DNA from: Roseburia sp.
GTDB lineage: Bacteria; Bacillota; Clostridia; Lachnospirales; Lachnospiraceae
Direction of reading: 5' to 3'
Assembly (NCBI GenBank): GCA_026168605.1
Contig: JAPFDX010000034.1
Coordinates: forward strand, 76,887 to 140,886
DNA length: 64,000 bases
Position 1 is the first letter of the stretch; every line of letters starts with the position of its first letter. The translations under genes were made by a program, and so were the position numbers. The notes beneath the pieces were generated by a model. The model was not told where the DNA came from and made no database searches. It saw only the letters and a list, made by a program, of their open reading frames with translations. Below, piece after piece: positions 35,950-45,927 of the stretch.

Positions 35950-38183
35950 CGCTTTGTCCCCTTCGTATCACGGTTACCGGTGTGCAGCCGGTTTAACGCA
36001 CATTCCTTACCTTTCACTTCCACGGAACGGCTCTCACCCTCCGCCAGCAGATAGACCGCCACAAGGGCGTCCCCCGCGCCGAGCTTCATTCCGCGCACGC
36101 CCGCCGCGCCTTTTTTCTTCTCCGGCACACTGTCTGCCTCGATGCGCAGGAAAAAGTCCTTCTCCGACTGCATGACAATCGTCTCGTTTTCTCCCAGACG
36201 CTCCACAAACAGAAGCTCGTCGCCCTCGTTCAGCTTCGTCGCCGCCGTGGTGCGCTTCGACACGTCAAACTCCGCGCCATTCACCACCTTGAGCATTGAC
36301 GCCTTCGTGCCAAACAGCAGCCTCGCCTCGCGGATTGCGCCGAGATTTGTAATGAACACGAGATTCTCCTCGCCGCTGTTATAATTGCTGATATTGTCCA
36401 CCGGCGTTCCCTTGTCGCGGAACTTTCCAAACGGCAGGTCAAGCACCTTTAACAGGTGCATCTGTCCCCGGTTTGTAAAAATACAGATCTTGTCGGTATT
36501 TTTGCAGGTTATGACACAGCGGTTCTCCGCATCCGCCGCCTCCTTATTTCTCTCATAGGTCTGCACGTCGATCGTTCTGGCATAGCCGAAGCGGTCCATC
36601 AGAAAGACGACGTCCGTCTCCTCGATCTTTTTCTCCTCGAGGACGATCTCCTCCAGATTCGCGATCACCGTCCTGCGCGGCGCGCCGTATTCCCTCTTGT
36701 AGCTCTGGAGTTCACGGATGATCACCTTCGCCATCACCGCGCGGTTGTTTAAGATCTCCTCATACTCCGCGATATTGGCGAGCGTCTTTTCATGCTCCTT
36801 CATCAGGGCTTCGATCTCCAGTCCGATCAGCTTGTACAAACGCATCTCCAAAATCGCGTCCGCCTGACGCTCCGTAAACTTAAGCTGCGCAGCGTCCTTT
36901 TCTGACTGGGCGGATTTAAACCGGATGCCGTCCGTCACACCCGCCGTCAGACAAGCCCGCGCCTCCTTCACATTCGTGCTTCCGCGCAGGATCTCGATGA
37001 TCAGATCGATCACATCGCACGCGCGGATCAGACCCTCCTGGATCTCCCTGCGGTCGCGCTCCTTCGCCAGCAGGGTGGTATATTTGCGCGTCGCAAGCTC
37101 ATACTGGAAGTCCACATGATGGCGGATGATCGGCACGATCCCCATCGTCTCCGGTCTGCCGTCCGCCACGGCGAGCATATTCACACCGAAGGTGTCCTCC
37201 AGCTTTGTCTTTTTGTAGAGAAGCTTCTTTAGATTCTCCGCATCCGCGCCCTTGCGCATCTCGATGACAATGCGGATGCCCTCCTTCGACGACTGGTTCG
37301 TGATATCCACAATATCGTTCGTCTTTTTCGTCTCCACCAGACTGTACACATCATTTAAAAACTTGCCGATATTCGCCCCGATCATCGTGTAGGGGATCTC
37401 GGTGATCACAAGGCGGTCCTTACCGCCCTTACCGTGCTCCACCTCCACCTTTCCGCGTACCTTGATCTTGCCCGTCCCGGTCGAGTAGATGGAGAGCAGA
37501 TCGTCCTGGTTTGCCACGATGCCTCCGGTCGGGAAGTCCGGTCCCGGAATATACTTCATCATCTGCTCCGTGTTGATGTCGGGATCCTTCATATAGGCGA
37601 TCACGCCGTCGATGACCTCCGTGAAATTGTGCGGCGGAATACTCGTCGTCATGCCGACCGCGATGCCCTCCGCCCCGTTGAGCAGGAGGTTTGGAACTTT
37701 CACCGGAAGCACCGCAGGCTCCTTCTCCGTCTCGTCAAAGTTCGGCACAAAATCGACCACATCCTTGTCAAGATCGGCGAGATATGCCTCCTGCGTGATC
37801 TTCTTTAGCCGCGCCTCCGTGTATCGCATCGCCGCCGCGCCGTCGCCCTCGATCGAGCCGAAATTGCCGTGCCCGTCCACGAGCGGCAGCCCCATCTTAA
37901 ACTCCTGCGCCATCACAACGAGCGCCCCGTAGATCGAGCTGTCGCCGTGCGGGTGGTATTTACCCATCGTATCGCCGACGATACGGGCGCTCTTGCGGTA
38001 CGGCTTATCGTAACGGATACCAAGCTCATACATATCGTAGAGGGTACGCCTCTGCACCGGCTTTAGTCCGTCCCGGACATCCGGCAGCGCGCGCGCCACG
38101 ATCACGCTCATCGCATAATCAATATATGATTTCTGCATCAGCTCAGAATATTCCGTGCGAATAATCTGTTCGTCCTGTCTCAT
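35946..38183 (-). CDS. parC: DNA topoisomerase IV-like subunit A
   Basis: 745 residues. N-terminal winged helix/tower with [16 protein letters not shown], catalytic Tyr121 in [11 protein letters not shown], and a C-terminal beta-pinwheel. The GyrA box (QRRGGKG) that lets gyrase wrap DNA is missing; the corresponding region reads [13 protein letters not shown]. It should therefore decatenate rather than supercoil, making parC more fitting than gyrA, although such clostridial pairs are often labelled gyrase. Partner parE is 35 nt upstream. The ATG has AAGGAAA upstream. Confidence 0.88.
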   Translation of the reverse strand: MRQDEQIIRTEYSELMQKSYIDYAMSVIVARALPDVRDGLKPVQRRTLYDMYELGIRYDKPYRKSARIVGDTMGKYHPHGDSSIYGALVVMAQEFKMGLPLVDGHGNFGSIEGDGAAAMRYTEARLKKITQEAYLADLDKDVVDFVPNFDETEKEPAVLPVKVPNLLLNGAEGIAVGMTTSIPPHNFTEVIDGVIAYMKDPDINTEQMMKYIPGPDFPTGGIVANQDDLLSIYSTGTGKIKVRGKVEVEHGKGGKDRLVITEIPYTMIGANIGKFLNDVYSLVETKKTNDIVDITNQSSKEGIRIVIEMRKGADAENLKKLLYKKTKLEDTFGVNMLAVADGRPETMGIVPIIRHHVDFQYELATRKYTTLLAKERDRREIQEGLIRACDVIDLIIEILRGSTNVKEARACLTAGVTDGIRFKSAQSEKDAAQLKFTERQADAILEMRLYKLIGLEIEALMKEHEKTLANIAEYEEILNNRAVMAKVIIRELQSYKREYGAPRRTVIANLEEIVLEEKKIEETDVVFLMDRFGYARTIDVQTYERNKEAADAENRCVITCKNTDKICIFTNRGQMHLLKVLDLPFGKFRDKGTPVDNISNYNSGEENLVFITNLGAIREARLLFGTKASMLKVVNGAEFDVSKRTTAATKLNEGDELLFVERLGENETIVMQSEKDFFLRIEADSVPEKKKGAAGVRGMKLGAGDALVAVYLLAEGESRSVEVKGKECALNRLHTGNRDTKGTKR

Positions 38184-38218
38184 AGTTTTCTTTCCTTCCT
38201 GTTCCGCCCCGCGCCATG

Positions 38219-40141
38219 CTATACGTCAAGCTGCGCGTCCGTCGCGTGTTCATAGATAAATGTCTTTCTCGGCGGCACGTCGTTGCCCATCAAAAGCTCC
38301 GTGATATCCGACGCCATGCGCCCGTCCTCGATCTCGATCCGCTTTAGCATACGGCTCTTCGGATCGAGCGTCGTCTCCCAGAGCTGCTCGGCGTCCATCT
38401 CGCCGAGACCCTTATAGCGCTGTAAGGTAAAGTTCCCCTTATGTGTGCGGCGGTAGCGCTCCAGCGCCGCGTCGTCGTAGAGATACTCCTCCTCGCCCCG
38501 GCTTGGGATCGCCTTGTAGAGCGGCGGCATCGCCACATAGACATGACCCTCGTAGATCAGCTCCGGCATAAAGCGGTAAAACAGCGTCAGAAGCAGCGTG
38601 GAAATATGCGCGCCGTCGACGTCGGCATCCGCCATAATGATGATCTTGTCATAACGGAGCTTTGTGATGTCAAAGTCATTGCCGTACCCCTCCGAGAATC
38701 CGCAGCCAAACGCATTGATCATCGTCTTGATCTCCGCGTTGGCGAGAACCTTGTCGATGCTCGCCTTCTCCACGTTCAAAATCTTTCCGCGGATCGGAAG
38801 GATCGCCTGGAAACTCCTGTCTCTCGCCGTCTTGGCAGAGCCGCCCGCCGAATCTCCCTCGACGATAAAGATCTCGCAGACTGACGCGTCCCGGCTCTCA
38901 CAGTTTGCCAGCTTGCCGTTGGAGTCAAACGAAAACTTCTGCTTCGTCAGAAGATTCGTCTTCGCCTTCTCCTCCGTCCTGCGGATCTTCGCCGCCTTCT
39001 CGGCGCAGGAGATCACCGTCTTTAAGGTCTCTAAATTCTTGTCAAAATAGAGCTGTATCTCGTCCCCCGTGACCTTCGCCGTCACCCTCGACGCGTCCTG
39101 ATTGTCCAGCTTCGTCTTGGTCTGACCCTCAAACCTCGGATCCGGATGCTTGATGGAGACAACCGCCGTCATGCCGTTTCTGACGTCCGCCCCCGTAAAA
39201 TTCGTGTCCTTTTCCTTTAAAATGCCAAGCTCTCTCGCGTAGGAGTTGATGACGGTCGTAAACACGGTCTTAAAGCCCGTGATGTGCGTACCGCCCTCGG
39301 CGTTAAAAATATTATTGCAGAAACCGAGGATATTCTCGTGAAATTCGTTGGTGTACTGGAACGCCGCCTCCACGGTGATCCCCTCTGCCTCCCCCTTAAA
39401 ATAGATGACGTCGTGCAGGACTTCGGAATTTTTATTGACGTCCTTGACGAATCCCCGGATGCCCTCCTCCTCGTGGTAGACCACCTGCTCCGGCTGCTCG
39501 CCCCGGCGGTCCTCATAGACAATCGTCAGCGCCGGATTTAAGTAGGCAGTCTCGTGCAGACGGCTCTTGACCTCGTCCTCCTTAAATCTCGTCTTTTCAA
39601 AAATCTCCGGATCGGGGAGAAAATTCACCTTTGTTCCCGTCTTTTTCGTCTTTGCGATCTTTGGCAGCAGCCCGTTTTCCAGCTCCACCACGGGCACGCC
39701 GCGCTCATAGCGGTCATGGTGTACATAGCCCTCCCTGCTGATCTGCACATCCATGTAAGTGGAGAGCGCGTTGACCACGGAGGAGCCCACGCCGTGCAGA
39801 CCGCCGCTCGTCTTGTACACGGAATCATCAAACTTTCCGCCTGCATGAAGCGTCGTGTAGACGATGCGGGCTGCCGAAACACCCTTCGCGTGCATCCCGA
39901 CCGGAACGCCGCGCCCGTTGTCCTCCACGGTGCAGGAGCCGTCTGCCTCCAGCGTCACACAGATCGTATCGCAGGCGCCCGCCAGATGCTCGTCCACCGC
40001 GTTGTCCACGATCTCATAGATCAGATGGTTCAGTCCCTTTCTGGACACGCTTCCGATGTACATACCGGGTCTTTTTCTTACGGCTTCGAGTCCTTCCAGT
40101 ACGGAAATACTGCTCTCGTCATAAGCTGCTGTATTCGCCAT
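38219..40141 (-). CDS. parE: DNA topoisomerase IV-like subunit B
   Basis: 640 residues. GHKL ATPase with EIVDNAVDEH, DNGRGVPV and GGLHGVGSSVVNALS; transducer; TOPRIM domain with EGDSAGGSAK and the metal site IIIMADADVDGAHI; C-terminal QRYKGLGEMDAEQL. Lacks the long GyrB insert of proteobacteria. With parC it forms a two-subunit type IIA enzyme. GAGGT lies 8 nt before the ATG. Confidence 0.92.
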   Translation of the reverse strand: MANTAAYDESSISVLEGLEAVRKRPGMYIGSVSRKGLNHLIYEIVDNAVDEHLAGACDTICVTLEADGSCTVEDNGRGVPVGMHAKGVSAARIVYTTLHAGGKFDDSVYKTSGGLHGVGSSVVNALSTYMDVQISREGYVHHDRYERGVPVVELENGLLPKIAKTKKTGTKVNFLPDPEIFEKTRFKEDEVKSRLHETAYLNPALTIVYEDRRGEQPEQVVYHEEEGIRGFVKDVNKNSEVLHDVIYFKGEAEGITVEAAFQYTNEFHENILGFCNNIFNAEGGTHITGFKTVFTTVINSYARELGILKEKDTNFTGADVRNGMTAVVSIKHPDPRFEGQTKTKLDNQDASRVTAKVTGDEIQLYFDKNLETLKTVISCAEKAAKIRRTEEKAKTNLLTKQKFSFDSNGKLANCESRDASVCEIFIVEGDSAGGSAKTARDRSFQAILPIRGKILNVEKASIDKVLANAEIKTMINAFGCGFSEGYGNDFDITKLRYDKIIIMADADVDGAHISTLLLTLFYRFMPELIYEGHVYVAMPPLYKAIPSRGEEEYLYDDAALERYRRTHKGNFTLQRYKGLGEMDAEQLWETTLDPKSRMLKRIEIEDGRMASDITELLMGNDVPPRKTFIYEHATDAQLDV

Positions 40142-40305
40142 TTCTTAAAACCTCATCTTTCTGCTCAAAATGCGTCTTTTGCTACTATACCATACTTTTC
40201 CACAACTATGCAAGCAGTTCAGAACATATGTTTTGCCCCGCACAGAAAAAAGTACGCGAAAGAGAATATTTCCTGCCTCTTCCACGCACTTTTCCTCTGT
40301 ACCCC

Positions 40306-42240
40306 TTATAATTCTGTGATCTCCTGTATCTTTACCTGCAGCTCGTTGGAAATCCCCGCCAGCACATCTGCGGACGCGGCGATCTCCTCCGTGCTTGCCG
40401 CAAGGTTCGTCATGCGCTCATTGACCTCGTCGATGACCTCGGTCAGATGGTTCGCCTCATCCGTGAGGATCTCCATCGCCTGACGGATATCATCCTTGTT
40501 GCAGTTGCTGTCGCCCGCCGTCGTCCGGCTGTTCTCCGCCAGCGTCTTGATCTCGTCCGCGACGACGGCAAAGCCCCTGCCTGCCTCCCCGGCTCTCGCC
40601 GCCTCGATCGAAGCGTTCAGCGCCAGAAGATTGGTCTGGTTCGCCACACTTGTAATATTGTTGTTATTCTGCTCAAGCTTCTCCAACAGTCCCCGGATCT
40701 CCCCGAAAGAATGGTGTAGCTGTTCGCAGAAATCAAGCACATTTTTCATCAGTGCCGTGATCGCCGTGCTCTCGCCCGCATTGCTGCTGTTGCCCTGGGC
40801 AAGCTGCTGTAAGGACAGATTCATATCCTGAAAATCTGCGTGCAAGCCCTCCACAACACCGGAGATCAGCTCATTGCGTCGCTTCTCGTGCACTCTCGCC
40901 TGCTCGATCTCCGCCGCCTCCTGCTCTGCCAGCCTGCCGCGCTCCTCCACCTCATTTTTCACAAAATGGATGCAGGAACTCTCCGTGTTGCACTGGTTGT
41001 AGATGGCGGACGCCATCTGGCGGCAGGAGTCATATCCGCACGCCCCACAGTTGATGGAACGGTCCTCCTTCGTCCGCTTGTTCAACCTCCCAAAAATCTC
41101 CTCAAGCTCCGCTTCACCCGGCTCGTGGATGCGGTGCTCCGCTGACCGGTCGGTATAGTGACGGATAAAATCTGACGGATCCAGCTTTGCGAACTGGCGG
41201 TTCAACTGCGCGAAACGCTTTTTCGGGGAGTTTCCCTCTGCCCACGCTCCATGCCCGCCTTTGTGCCGGGCTTTGATATCCCCCATCGCATAGAGCGTAT
41301 CGTCGCCCGCCGCACGGTCGCTCTCGACGCCCGTGCCGTAGAGACAGCCCTGGCTGCAATTTAAGGCGTCAACCATGAACGGCAGTCTCTTCCCCGCCTC
41401 CGCGCGCTTTTTGTATTCCTCCAGAAATTCATAGACGTGCTTCTCGCCCTCGATCTGACGCACAAGAACATCCTCCCCGCAGAACCACGCCACGTTTTCC
41501 TTCAGCCCTCCCGGCATCGGGTAGACCGCGCCAAGCCCGTGCGGCGTCTCCTCTCGCACCGTGGCACCGCTCACTTTATGCTGGCGGACGTAGCGCATCA
41601 GCCCGTCAAAGGTGACGTTGTAGGAGACAAGACCATTCGTGTTCGGATCCTCGATCTCGTTCTTCTTGGCGATACACGGACTGATAAATGCCAGACTGTC
41701 CGTGATCCCCATATATTTCTTCGCATAGATCGCCGCACACATCATCGGGCTGTGTACCGGCATCAGATATCTGATCAGCTCCGGTCTGTAATTCTCGATG
41801 TAGTTGACAACCGCCGGGCACGGCTGTGAAATGCCGCCGTAAAATTTATTTTTCTGAATGTAGTTGATGTACGCCCATGTGGTAATGTCCGCGCCAAAAC
41901 CGACGCTGATGATATGTCTGACTCCGAGCGATTTCAGACCGCCGAGCACCCGCTCGTACTCCCCCGGATAGTTCGCCTCAAATGCAGGCGCAACCAGAAC
42001 GGAGATCGGTTTTCCCGCCTTTAAATCCGCAAAAAAACGCTCCGTATCATCTGAAAACTCCCGCGCACCGTGTTCGCAGGCGTCGATGCAGGAACCGCAG
42101 TTGATGCACTGTCCGCTGTTTACCTCGATCCGCTGTACTCCATTCTCCTCCACCGCCACATTCGCCGTCAAGACCGGGCACACGGAGATACACTTGTTAC
42201 ACCCCACACATTTATCATTGATATAAACAAATCCTCCCAT
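40306..42240 (-). CDS. Sensory [FeFe]-hydrogenase fused to a chemoreceptor signalling domain
   Basis: 644 residues, no signal peptide or TM helix. In order: two [4Fe-4S] ferredoxin motifs (Cys11/14/17/21 and Cys45/48/51/55); H-cluster domain with reduced motifs QPCPAVVNY (Cys141), SPCIAKKNE (Cys189) and CSQGCLYG (Cys295, Cys299), as in group C sensory hydrogenases; a further Fe-S domain [14 protein letters not shown] (Cys398/401/406/417); a linker helix; then the methyl-accepting hairpin with tip [34 protein letters not shown] (split here: [19 protein letters not shown] then [15 protein letters not shown]). Probably a soluble H2 or redox sensor signalling to CheA/CheW. Follows a PucR-type regulator by 8 nt. 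Confidence 0.88.
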   Translation of the reverse strand: MGGFVYINDKCVGCNKCISVCPVLTANVAVEENGVQRIEVNSGQCINCGSCIDACEHGAREFSDDTERFFADLKAGKPISVLVAPAFEANYPGEYERVLGGLKSLGVRHIISVGFGADITTWAYINYIQKNKFYGGISQPCPAVVNYIENYRPELIRYLMPVHSPMMCAAIYAKKYMGITDSLAFISPCIAKKNEIEDPNTNGLVSYNVTFDGLMRYVRQHKVSGATVREETPHGLGAVYPMPGGLKENVAWFCGEDVLVRQIEGEKHVYEFLEEYKKRAEAGKRLPFMVDALNCSQGCLYGTGVESDRAAGDDTLYAMGDIKARHKGGHGAWAEGNSPKKRFAQLNRQFAKLDPSDFIRHYTDRSAEHRIHEPGEAELEEIFGRLNKRTKEDRSINCGACGYDSCRQMASAIYNQCNTESSCIHFVKNEVEERGRLAEQEAAEIEQARVHEKRRNELISGVVEGLHADFQDMNLSLQQLAQGNSSNAGESTAITALMKNVLDFCEQLHHSFGEIRGLLEKLEQNNNNITSVANQTNLLALNASIEAARAGEAGRGFAVVADEIKTLAENSRTTAGDSNCNKDDIRQAMEILTDEANHLTEVIDEVNERMTNLAASTEEIAASADVLAGISNELQVKIQEITEL

Positions 42241-42248
42241 AGCTCACA

Positions 42249-43331
42249 CTACTCCTTCTCCTTCACGTACTGCATATGCGAAATGACCATCATTGCGATC
42301 TTAAAGGTCATCGCATCGTCAAATCTGCGGATGTCAAGACCGATCGTCTTTTGCAAACGCTCCAGGCGGTAGACCAGCGTATTTCTGTGTACATAGAGCT
42401 GTCTCGCCGTCTCCGAAATATTCAGATTATTCTCAAAAAACTTCTGGATCGTGGTTGTCGTCTCCTCGTTGAATACGTCCGGTATCTCATCCCCAAACAC
42501 CTCGTGAATAAACATCTCGCACAGAGACATCGGCAACTGGTAGATCAGACGCCCGATCCCCAGATAGCGGTATGCGATCGTCTCCTTCTCCGCATAAAAG
42601 ATCCTGCCAACCTCAAGCGCCATCTTCGCTTCCTGATAGGACTTTGCGATGTCCTGAAGATTTGTCACACGGTTACCGTAGCCGACACGCGCGCGCACCA
42701 TCGCCTCCGTGTGCATATTGTCCACGATCACCGACGCCAGGGAAGCCAGCGCCGTATCGTCCGGAAGATCCCGCGCATCCTTGATCAGGATGATGCTCTG
42801 CTCGTCCACCTCCGTGACAAAATCCTTTGTCCTTGTCATAAACAGATTCTTGACCAGCTCCATCGCCGCAGAATCCTTGTGTCCTTCCAGATCGATCACA
42901 AAAACCACGCGCTCCGTCTGCTCAATGTGCAGCTTCTGCGCTTTATTGTACATATCCACCACGAGCATATTGCCGAGCAGGATATTCTGCATAAAATTGT
43001 TGCGGTCAAACTGCTCCATATACGCCGCCGCCAGATTGCGGATCTGGCAGACTGCCAGACGCCCCACCATGTAGGCGTCCTCCGCGGAAGATCTCGTCAG
43101 AAGGACATACTCTAACTCCCCGTCCACCATCACCTTGAAAAAATGACAGCCGGACAGCATCTGACTCTCCGCCATGGAGTCCGCAAAAGAAACAACCGCG
43201 TCCTCCATATCAAACTCCGGCTGGAAGGTCGCCGCCACCTGCTTTCCCTTTTCCGTGTAAACCGCCAGATCAATCTTGGAAATCTCCTGTATTTCTTCCA
43301 GCGCCGCCTGGATCTTATGGTTTGATATCAT
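42249..43331 (-). CDS. PucR/CdaR-type transcriptional regulator
   Basis: 360 residues. N-terminal sensory region (about 1-135, beginning with a helical Ile/Glu-rich segment), a central GGDEF-like/CdaR segment, and a C-terminal PucR helix-turn-helix (FFENNLNISETARQLYVHRNTLVYRLERLQKTIGLDIR: seen as NNLNISETARQLYVHRNTL then VYRLERLQKTIGLDI). Such regulators respond to small metabolites. It sits 8 nt before the hydrogenase-chemoreceptor gene, so the two are co-transcribed and possibly functionally linked. AAAGGGG 5 nt before the ATG. Confidence 0.88.
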   Translation of the reverse strand: MISNHKIQAALEEIQEISKIDLAVYTEKGKQVAATFQPEFDMEDAVVSFADSMAESQMLSGCHFFKVMVDGELEYVLLTRSSAEDAYMVGRLAVCQIRNLAAAYMEQFDRNNFMQNILLGNMLVVDMYNKAQKLHIEQTERVVFVIDLEGHKDSAAMELVKNLFMTRTKDFVTEVDEQSIILIKDARDLPDDTALASLASVIVDNMHTEAMVRARVGYGNRVTNLQDIAKSYQEAKMALEVGRIFYAEKETIAYRYLGIGRLIYQLPMSLCEMFIHEVFGDEIPDVFNEETTTTIQKFFENNLNISETARQLYVHRNTLVYRLERLQKTIGLDIRRFDDAMTFKIAMMVISHMQYVKEKE

Positions 43332-43363
43332 GTCTGCCCCTTTCCGCTCTGCATGGAACGCAT

Positions 43364-43396
43364 AAAAACTGGGTACAAGTTTCGCACCCAGTTTTA
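43364..43396 (-). terminator. Terminator downstream of the MsmX-like ATPase gene
   Basis: AAAACTGGGT pairs with ACCCAGTTTT around an 11-nt loop, followed by a T run in the minus direction. It separates the ATPase from the PucR/hydrogenase pair. Confidence 0.88.
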
Positions 43397-43423
43397 TGTA
43401 TGTGTCTGTCTTATTCTGTCAGA

Positions 43424-44536
43424 TTAGTTTGTAATCGTCAACTCTGTTTCTTTGTCAAACACATGAATCTTCTCCGGATCCATTGCCAGTCTGATATGAT
43501 CTCCCATACGCGCTGTTGTTCTGGAGTCAACCTTTGCAGTCATAGCGCCGCCTGCCACATTGAAGTATAAGAGAACCTCAGAACCTAAAAGCTCATAACC
43601 TGTTACCTCTGTCTCAAAGGAAGCGTCCTTGTGTGCTTCAATCTCAATCTGGGAATCGCCGATATCCTCCGGTCTGATACCCATCACAACCGTCTTGCCG
43701 TCGTAGCCGCCGTCTGCCACCTTCTTAGCCTTTGCAGGCGGAAGTGTGATCGTTGTATTCTCAAAGGAAAGTGTAACCTTCTCTCCCTCTACCTTACATA
43801 CGGCATCAACAAAGTTCATCTGCGGAGAACCGATGAATCCGGCAACGAATAAGTTGTTCGGCTCATTGTATAACTTCTGCGGGGAATCTACCTGCATGAT
43901 CACGCCGTCCTTCAATACGACGAGTCTCGTACCTAAGGTCATAGCCTCGGTCTGGTCATGTGTAACGTAGATAATGGTAGCTTTCAGTCTGTTGTGCAGG
44001 GAAGCGATCTCGGAACGCATCTGTACACGCAGCTTTGCATCCAGGTTGGACAGCGGCTCATCCATCAGGAATACCTTAGGATTACGAACGATCGCACGTC
44101 CCATCGCAACACGCTGTCTCTGTCCGCCGGAGAGAGCCTTCGGCTTGCGGTCTAACAATTTCTCAAGGTCAAGGATCTTTGCAGCCTCCTCAACTTTTTT
44201 CCTGATCTCATCCTTCGGAACTTTTCTGAGCTTCAGTCCGAATGCCATGTTGTCAAATACAGTCATATGTGGATAGAGCGCGTAGTTCTGGAATACCATC
44301 GCGATATCTCTGTCCTTCGGCTCAACGTCGTTCATCAGCTTGCCGTCAATGTAGAACTCACCGGAAGAAATCTCCTCCAGACCTGCGATCATACGGAGTG
44401 TGGTGGACTTACCACATCCGGACGGTCCTACGAAAATGATGAACTCCTGATCCTCAACCTCAAGGTTAAAATTCTTTACAGCCTCAAAGCCGTTTGGATA
44501 AACCTTGCAGATATTTTTCATTGATAAACTTGCCAT
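43424..44536 (-). CDS. Sugar ABC transporter ATPase (MsmX/UgpC type), shared energy subunit
   Basis: 370 residues. Walker A GPSGCGKST, signature LSGGQRQRVAMGRAI, Walker B VFLMDEPLSNLD, and the C-terminal TOBE/MalK regulatory domain. It stands alone with its own terminator. The sugar operon at 22-29 kb has no ATPase, and in Firmicutes one MsmX-type ATPase serves many CUT1 importers, so it probably powers that system too. AGGAGGT 10 nt before the ATG. Confidence 0.93.
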   Translation of the reverse strand: MASLSMKNICKVYPNGFEAVKNFNLEVEDQEFIIFVGPSGCGKSTTLRMIAGLEEISSGEFYIDGKLMNDVEPKDRDIAMVFQNYALYPHMTVFDNMAFGLKLRKVPKDEIRKKVEEAAKILDLEKLLDRKPKALSGGQRQRVAMGRAIVRNPKVFLMDEPLSNLDAKLRVQMRSEIASLHNRLKATIIYVTHDQTEAMTLGTRLVVLKDGVIMQVDSPQKLYNEPNNLFVAGFIGSPQMNFVDAVCKVEGEKVTLSFENTTITLPPAKAKKVADGGYDGKTVVMGIRPEDIGDSQIEIEAHKDASFETEVTGYELLGSEVLLYFNVAGGAMTAKVDSRTTARMGDHIRLAMDPEKIHVFDKETELTITN

Positions 44537-44745
44537 TGGTCTATGTACCTCCTAAAAATCGATTACATTTTTCTGTTGTAATTACTATACAAAAAAAATG
44601 GGAAAAACACCATAGACCAGCTACACAAAAAATTTGCATTTTCCTGTGAAATCTCACAGTCATATAGGTACTTTTGCTCGCTCTTCGTCAAAATGACAGC
44701 TTTTGTCGAAAAAAGCAGGCAGGTTGACGAAAAGGGGATGGTGCT

Positions 44746-45159
44746 TTATAATTCCAGATAATCTTTTGGCGTAACTGCCTTCACTTCCGATGTAACATAA
44801 TCCAAAACATTTCTCGTAACGATATACTCTGCTCCGAATGATCGGGCACATTCCATTTGCAGGCAGTCTTCAAAGTCTGAAAAATCCTCATTTGCAAGTC
44901 CCGACAACAATTTCGCCCGGTCAATTCCCTCCACTTCAAAAATTTTGCAGAGATGCGATAATATTTCCCTGCGCTCTTTCGCAGTATAATGTTTTCTCAA
45001 TACAAAGAACATATTAGGAATCGAATGGGCTGCGATACACCCTTTTATCCTCTCGTCTGTACAGGATAAAATAACTTCTTTTGCATCCTCAAAGAACGGT
45101 TCACGTTCCAAAAGATAATCGAGCAACACATTTGTATCTATCAGAATCCTATTTGCCAT
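44746..45159 (-). CDS. PIN-domain toxin (VapC-like ribonuclease)
   Basis: 137 residues. Catalytic acidic residues of the PIN fold: Asp8 in ILIDTNVLLDYL, an acidic block DFSDFEDCLQ, and the IVTRNVLDY segment near the C-terminus. PIN toxins cut RNA. Starts 11 nt before the stop of its small partner, the usual antitoxin-first arrangement. The roughly 209 nt between it and the MsmX-like gene holds no other gene. Confidence 0.88.
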   Translation of the reverse strand: MANRILIDTNVLLDYLLEREPFFEDAKEVILSCTDERIKGCIAAHSIPNMFFVLRKHYTAKERREILSHLCKIFEVEGIDRAKLLSGLANEDFSDFEDCLQMECARSFGAEYIVTRNVLDYVTSEVKAVTPKDYLEL

Positions 45160-45373
45160 ACTTTTCTTCCCTGTAAGAAGACAACTCTAAATCATCGTCT
45201 GTCACAGTTCCCTTTCTGCGCAACTGCTCCAGTCTTGCAAACGCCTCTTTCCTTTCTGATTTTGTATCCTTATATAAACCGTTCACTCCCTGCATAATCT
45301 GTATGATAAATCCCAACTTATCTTCCGGTAACTTTTCCAGTTCCATAATCGCACTCTGTCTCAAAGCCGTCAT
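45149..45373 (-). CDS. Antitoxin partner of the PIN toxin
   Basis: 74 residues from the ATG with GGGAGGT 7 nt upstream; the frame continues to 45451 without a site. A helical N-terminal part (ALRQSAIMELEKLPEDKL) is followed by a charged tail (RKEAFARLEQLRRKG) and an acidic C-terminus (DDDLELSSYREEKYGK) typical of antitoxins that wrap the toxin. The N-terminal half resembles DUF2281-type antitoxins. Overlap with the toxin gene ensures coupled translation. Confidence 0.8.
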   Translation of the reverse strand: MTALRQSAIMELEKLPEDKLGFIIQIMQGVNGLYKDTKSERKEAFARLEQLRRKGTVTDDDLELSSYREEKYGK

Positions 45374-45491
45374 AGACGATACCTCCCTTCTGTCCGCATA
45401 ACTTCCTTTTATGTATATTATACCACTCCTTCCCCCTTTTTCAATCAGCACTACCGAAAGTTTTTGGCAGTGCCGCCTCCCTCATACAAAA

Positions 45492-45535
45492 ATAAGTCCG
45501 TTACCAGTCGTATTCTCCACTGGTAACGGACTTAT
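45492..45535 (-). terminator. Terminator of the tmRNA gene
   Basis: A perfect 17-bp stem, ATAAGTCCGTTACCAGT with its complement, around a 10-nt loop, then TTATTTTT in the minus direction. Lies 20 nt after the mature 3' end of ssrA. Confidence 0.92.
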
Positions 45536-45554
45536 CCGTGCTATGAAATTTTAG

Positions 45555-45891
45555 TGGACCTGAGGGGAATCGAACCCCTGTCCAAAAGCCAGTCCCCTAT
45601 CCTTCTACGAGCGTAGCCTGTGTTTTGACATTCCCTCCGCCGGACCTGCATAGGCACAGTTCCGGTTTCAGTAGCTTCATCGTACGCCTGCAGGCTCAAA
45701 GCTTTGCCCGCATCGTTTCTCACATAGTCGAAGCCTGGATCCTAAAGTGTGAGTGCTCTAGGTCAGACTGCTACCCTTAGGCAGCGTATGCTAAATTATC
45801 TTCAGCGTTTAATTTTAATTTTGGAATTTGACGCATCCCGTGCGGCTCGCTTCTCCAGCTTCATGACCCCTGTCGAAACCTTTACAAGCCC
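45555..45891 (-). ncRNA. ssrA: Transfer-messenger RNA (tmRNA)
   Basis: About 337 nt. The 5' GGGCTTG pairs with the 3' CAGGTCC to make the acceptor stem, and the T arm GGTTCGATTCCCC is clear at the 3' end; CCA is not encoded. The tag reading frame ends AEDNLAYAA before TAA; I could not fix the resume codon from sequence alone. tmRNA frees ribosomes stalled on broken mRNAs. smpB, its protein partner, starts upstream on the same strand. Confidence 0.93.
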
Positions 45892-45927
45892 ATAATATGT
45901 TCTGTCAATCACTATATCGGTGATTTT

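Noticed and set aside
35946-38183. Calling the topoisomerase A subunit gyrA
   Set aside because: The GyrA box is absent, so parC is the better label, though this cannot be settled without the rest of the genome.
40306-42240. Catalytic hydrogen-producing hydrogenase
   Set aside because: The first H-cluster motif has lost the TSCCP form and the C-terminus is a chemoreceptor tip; a sensor fits better.
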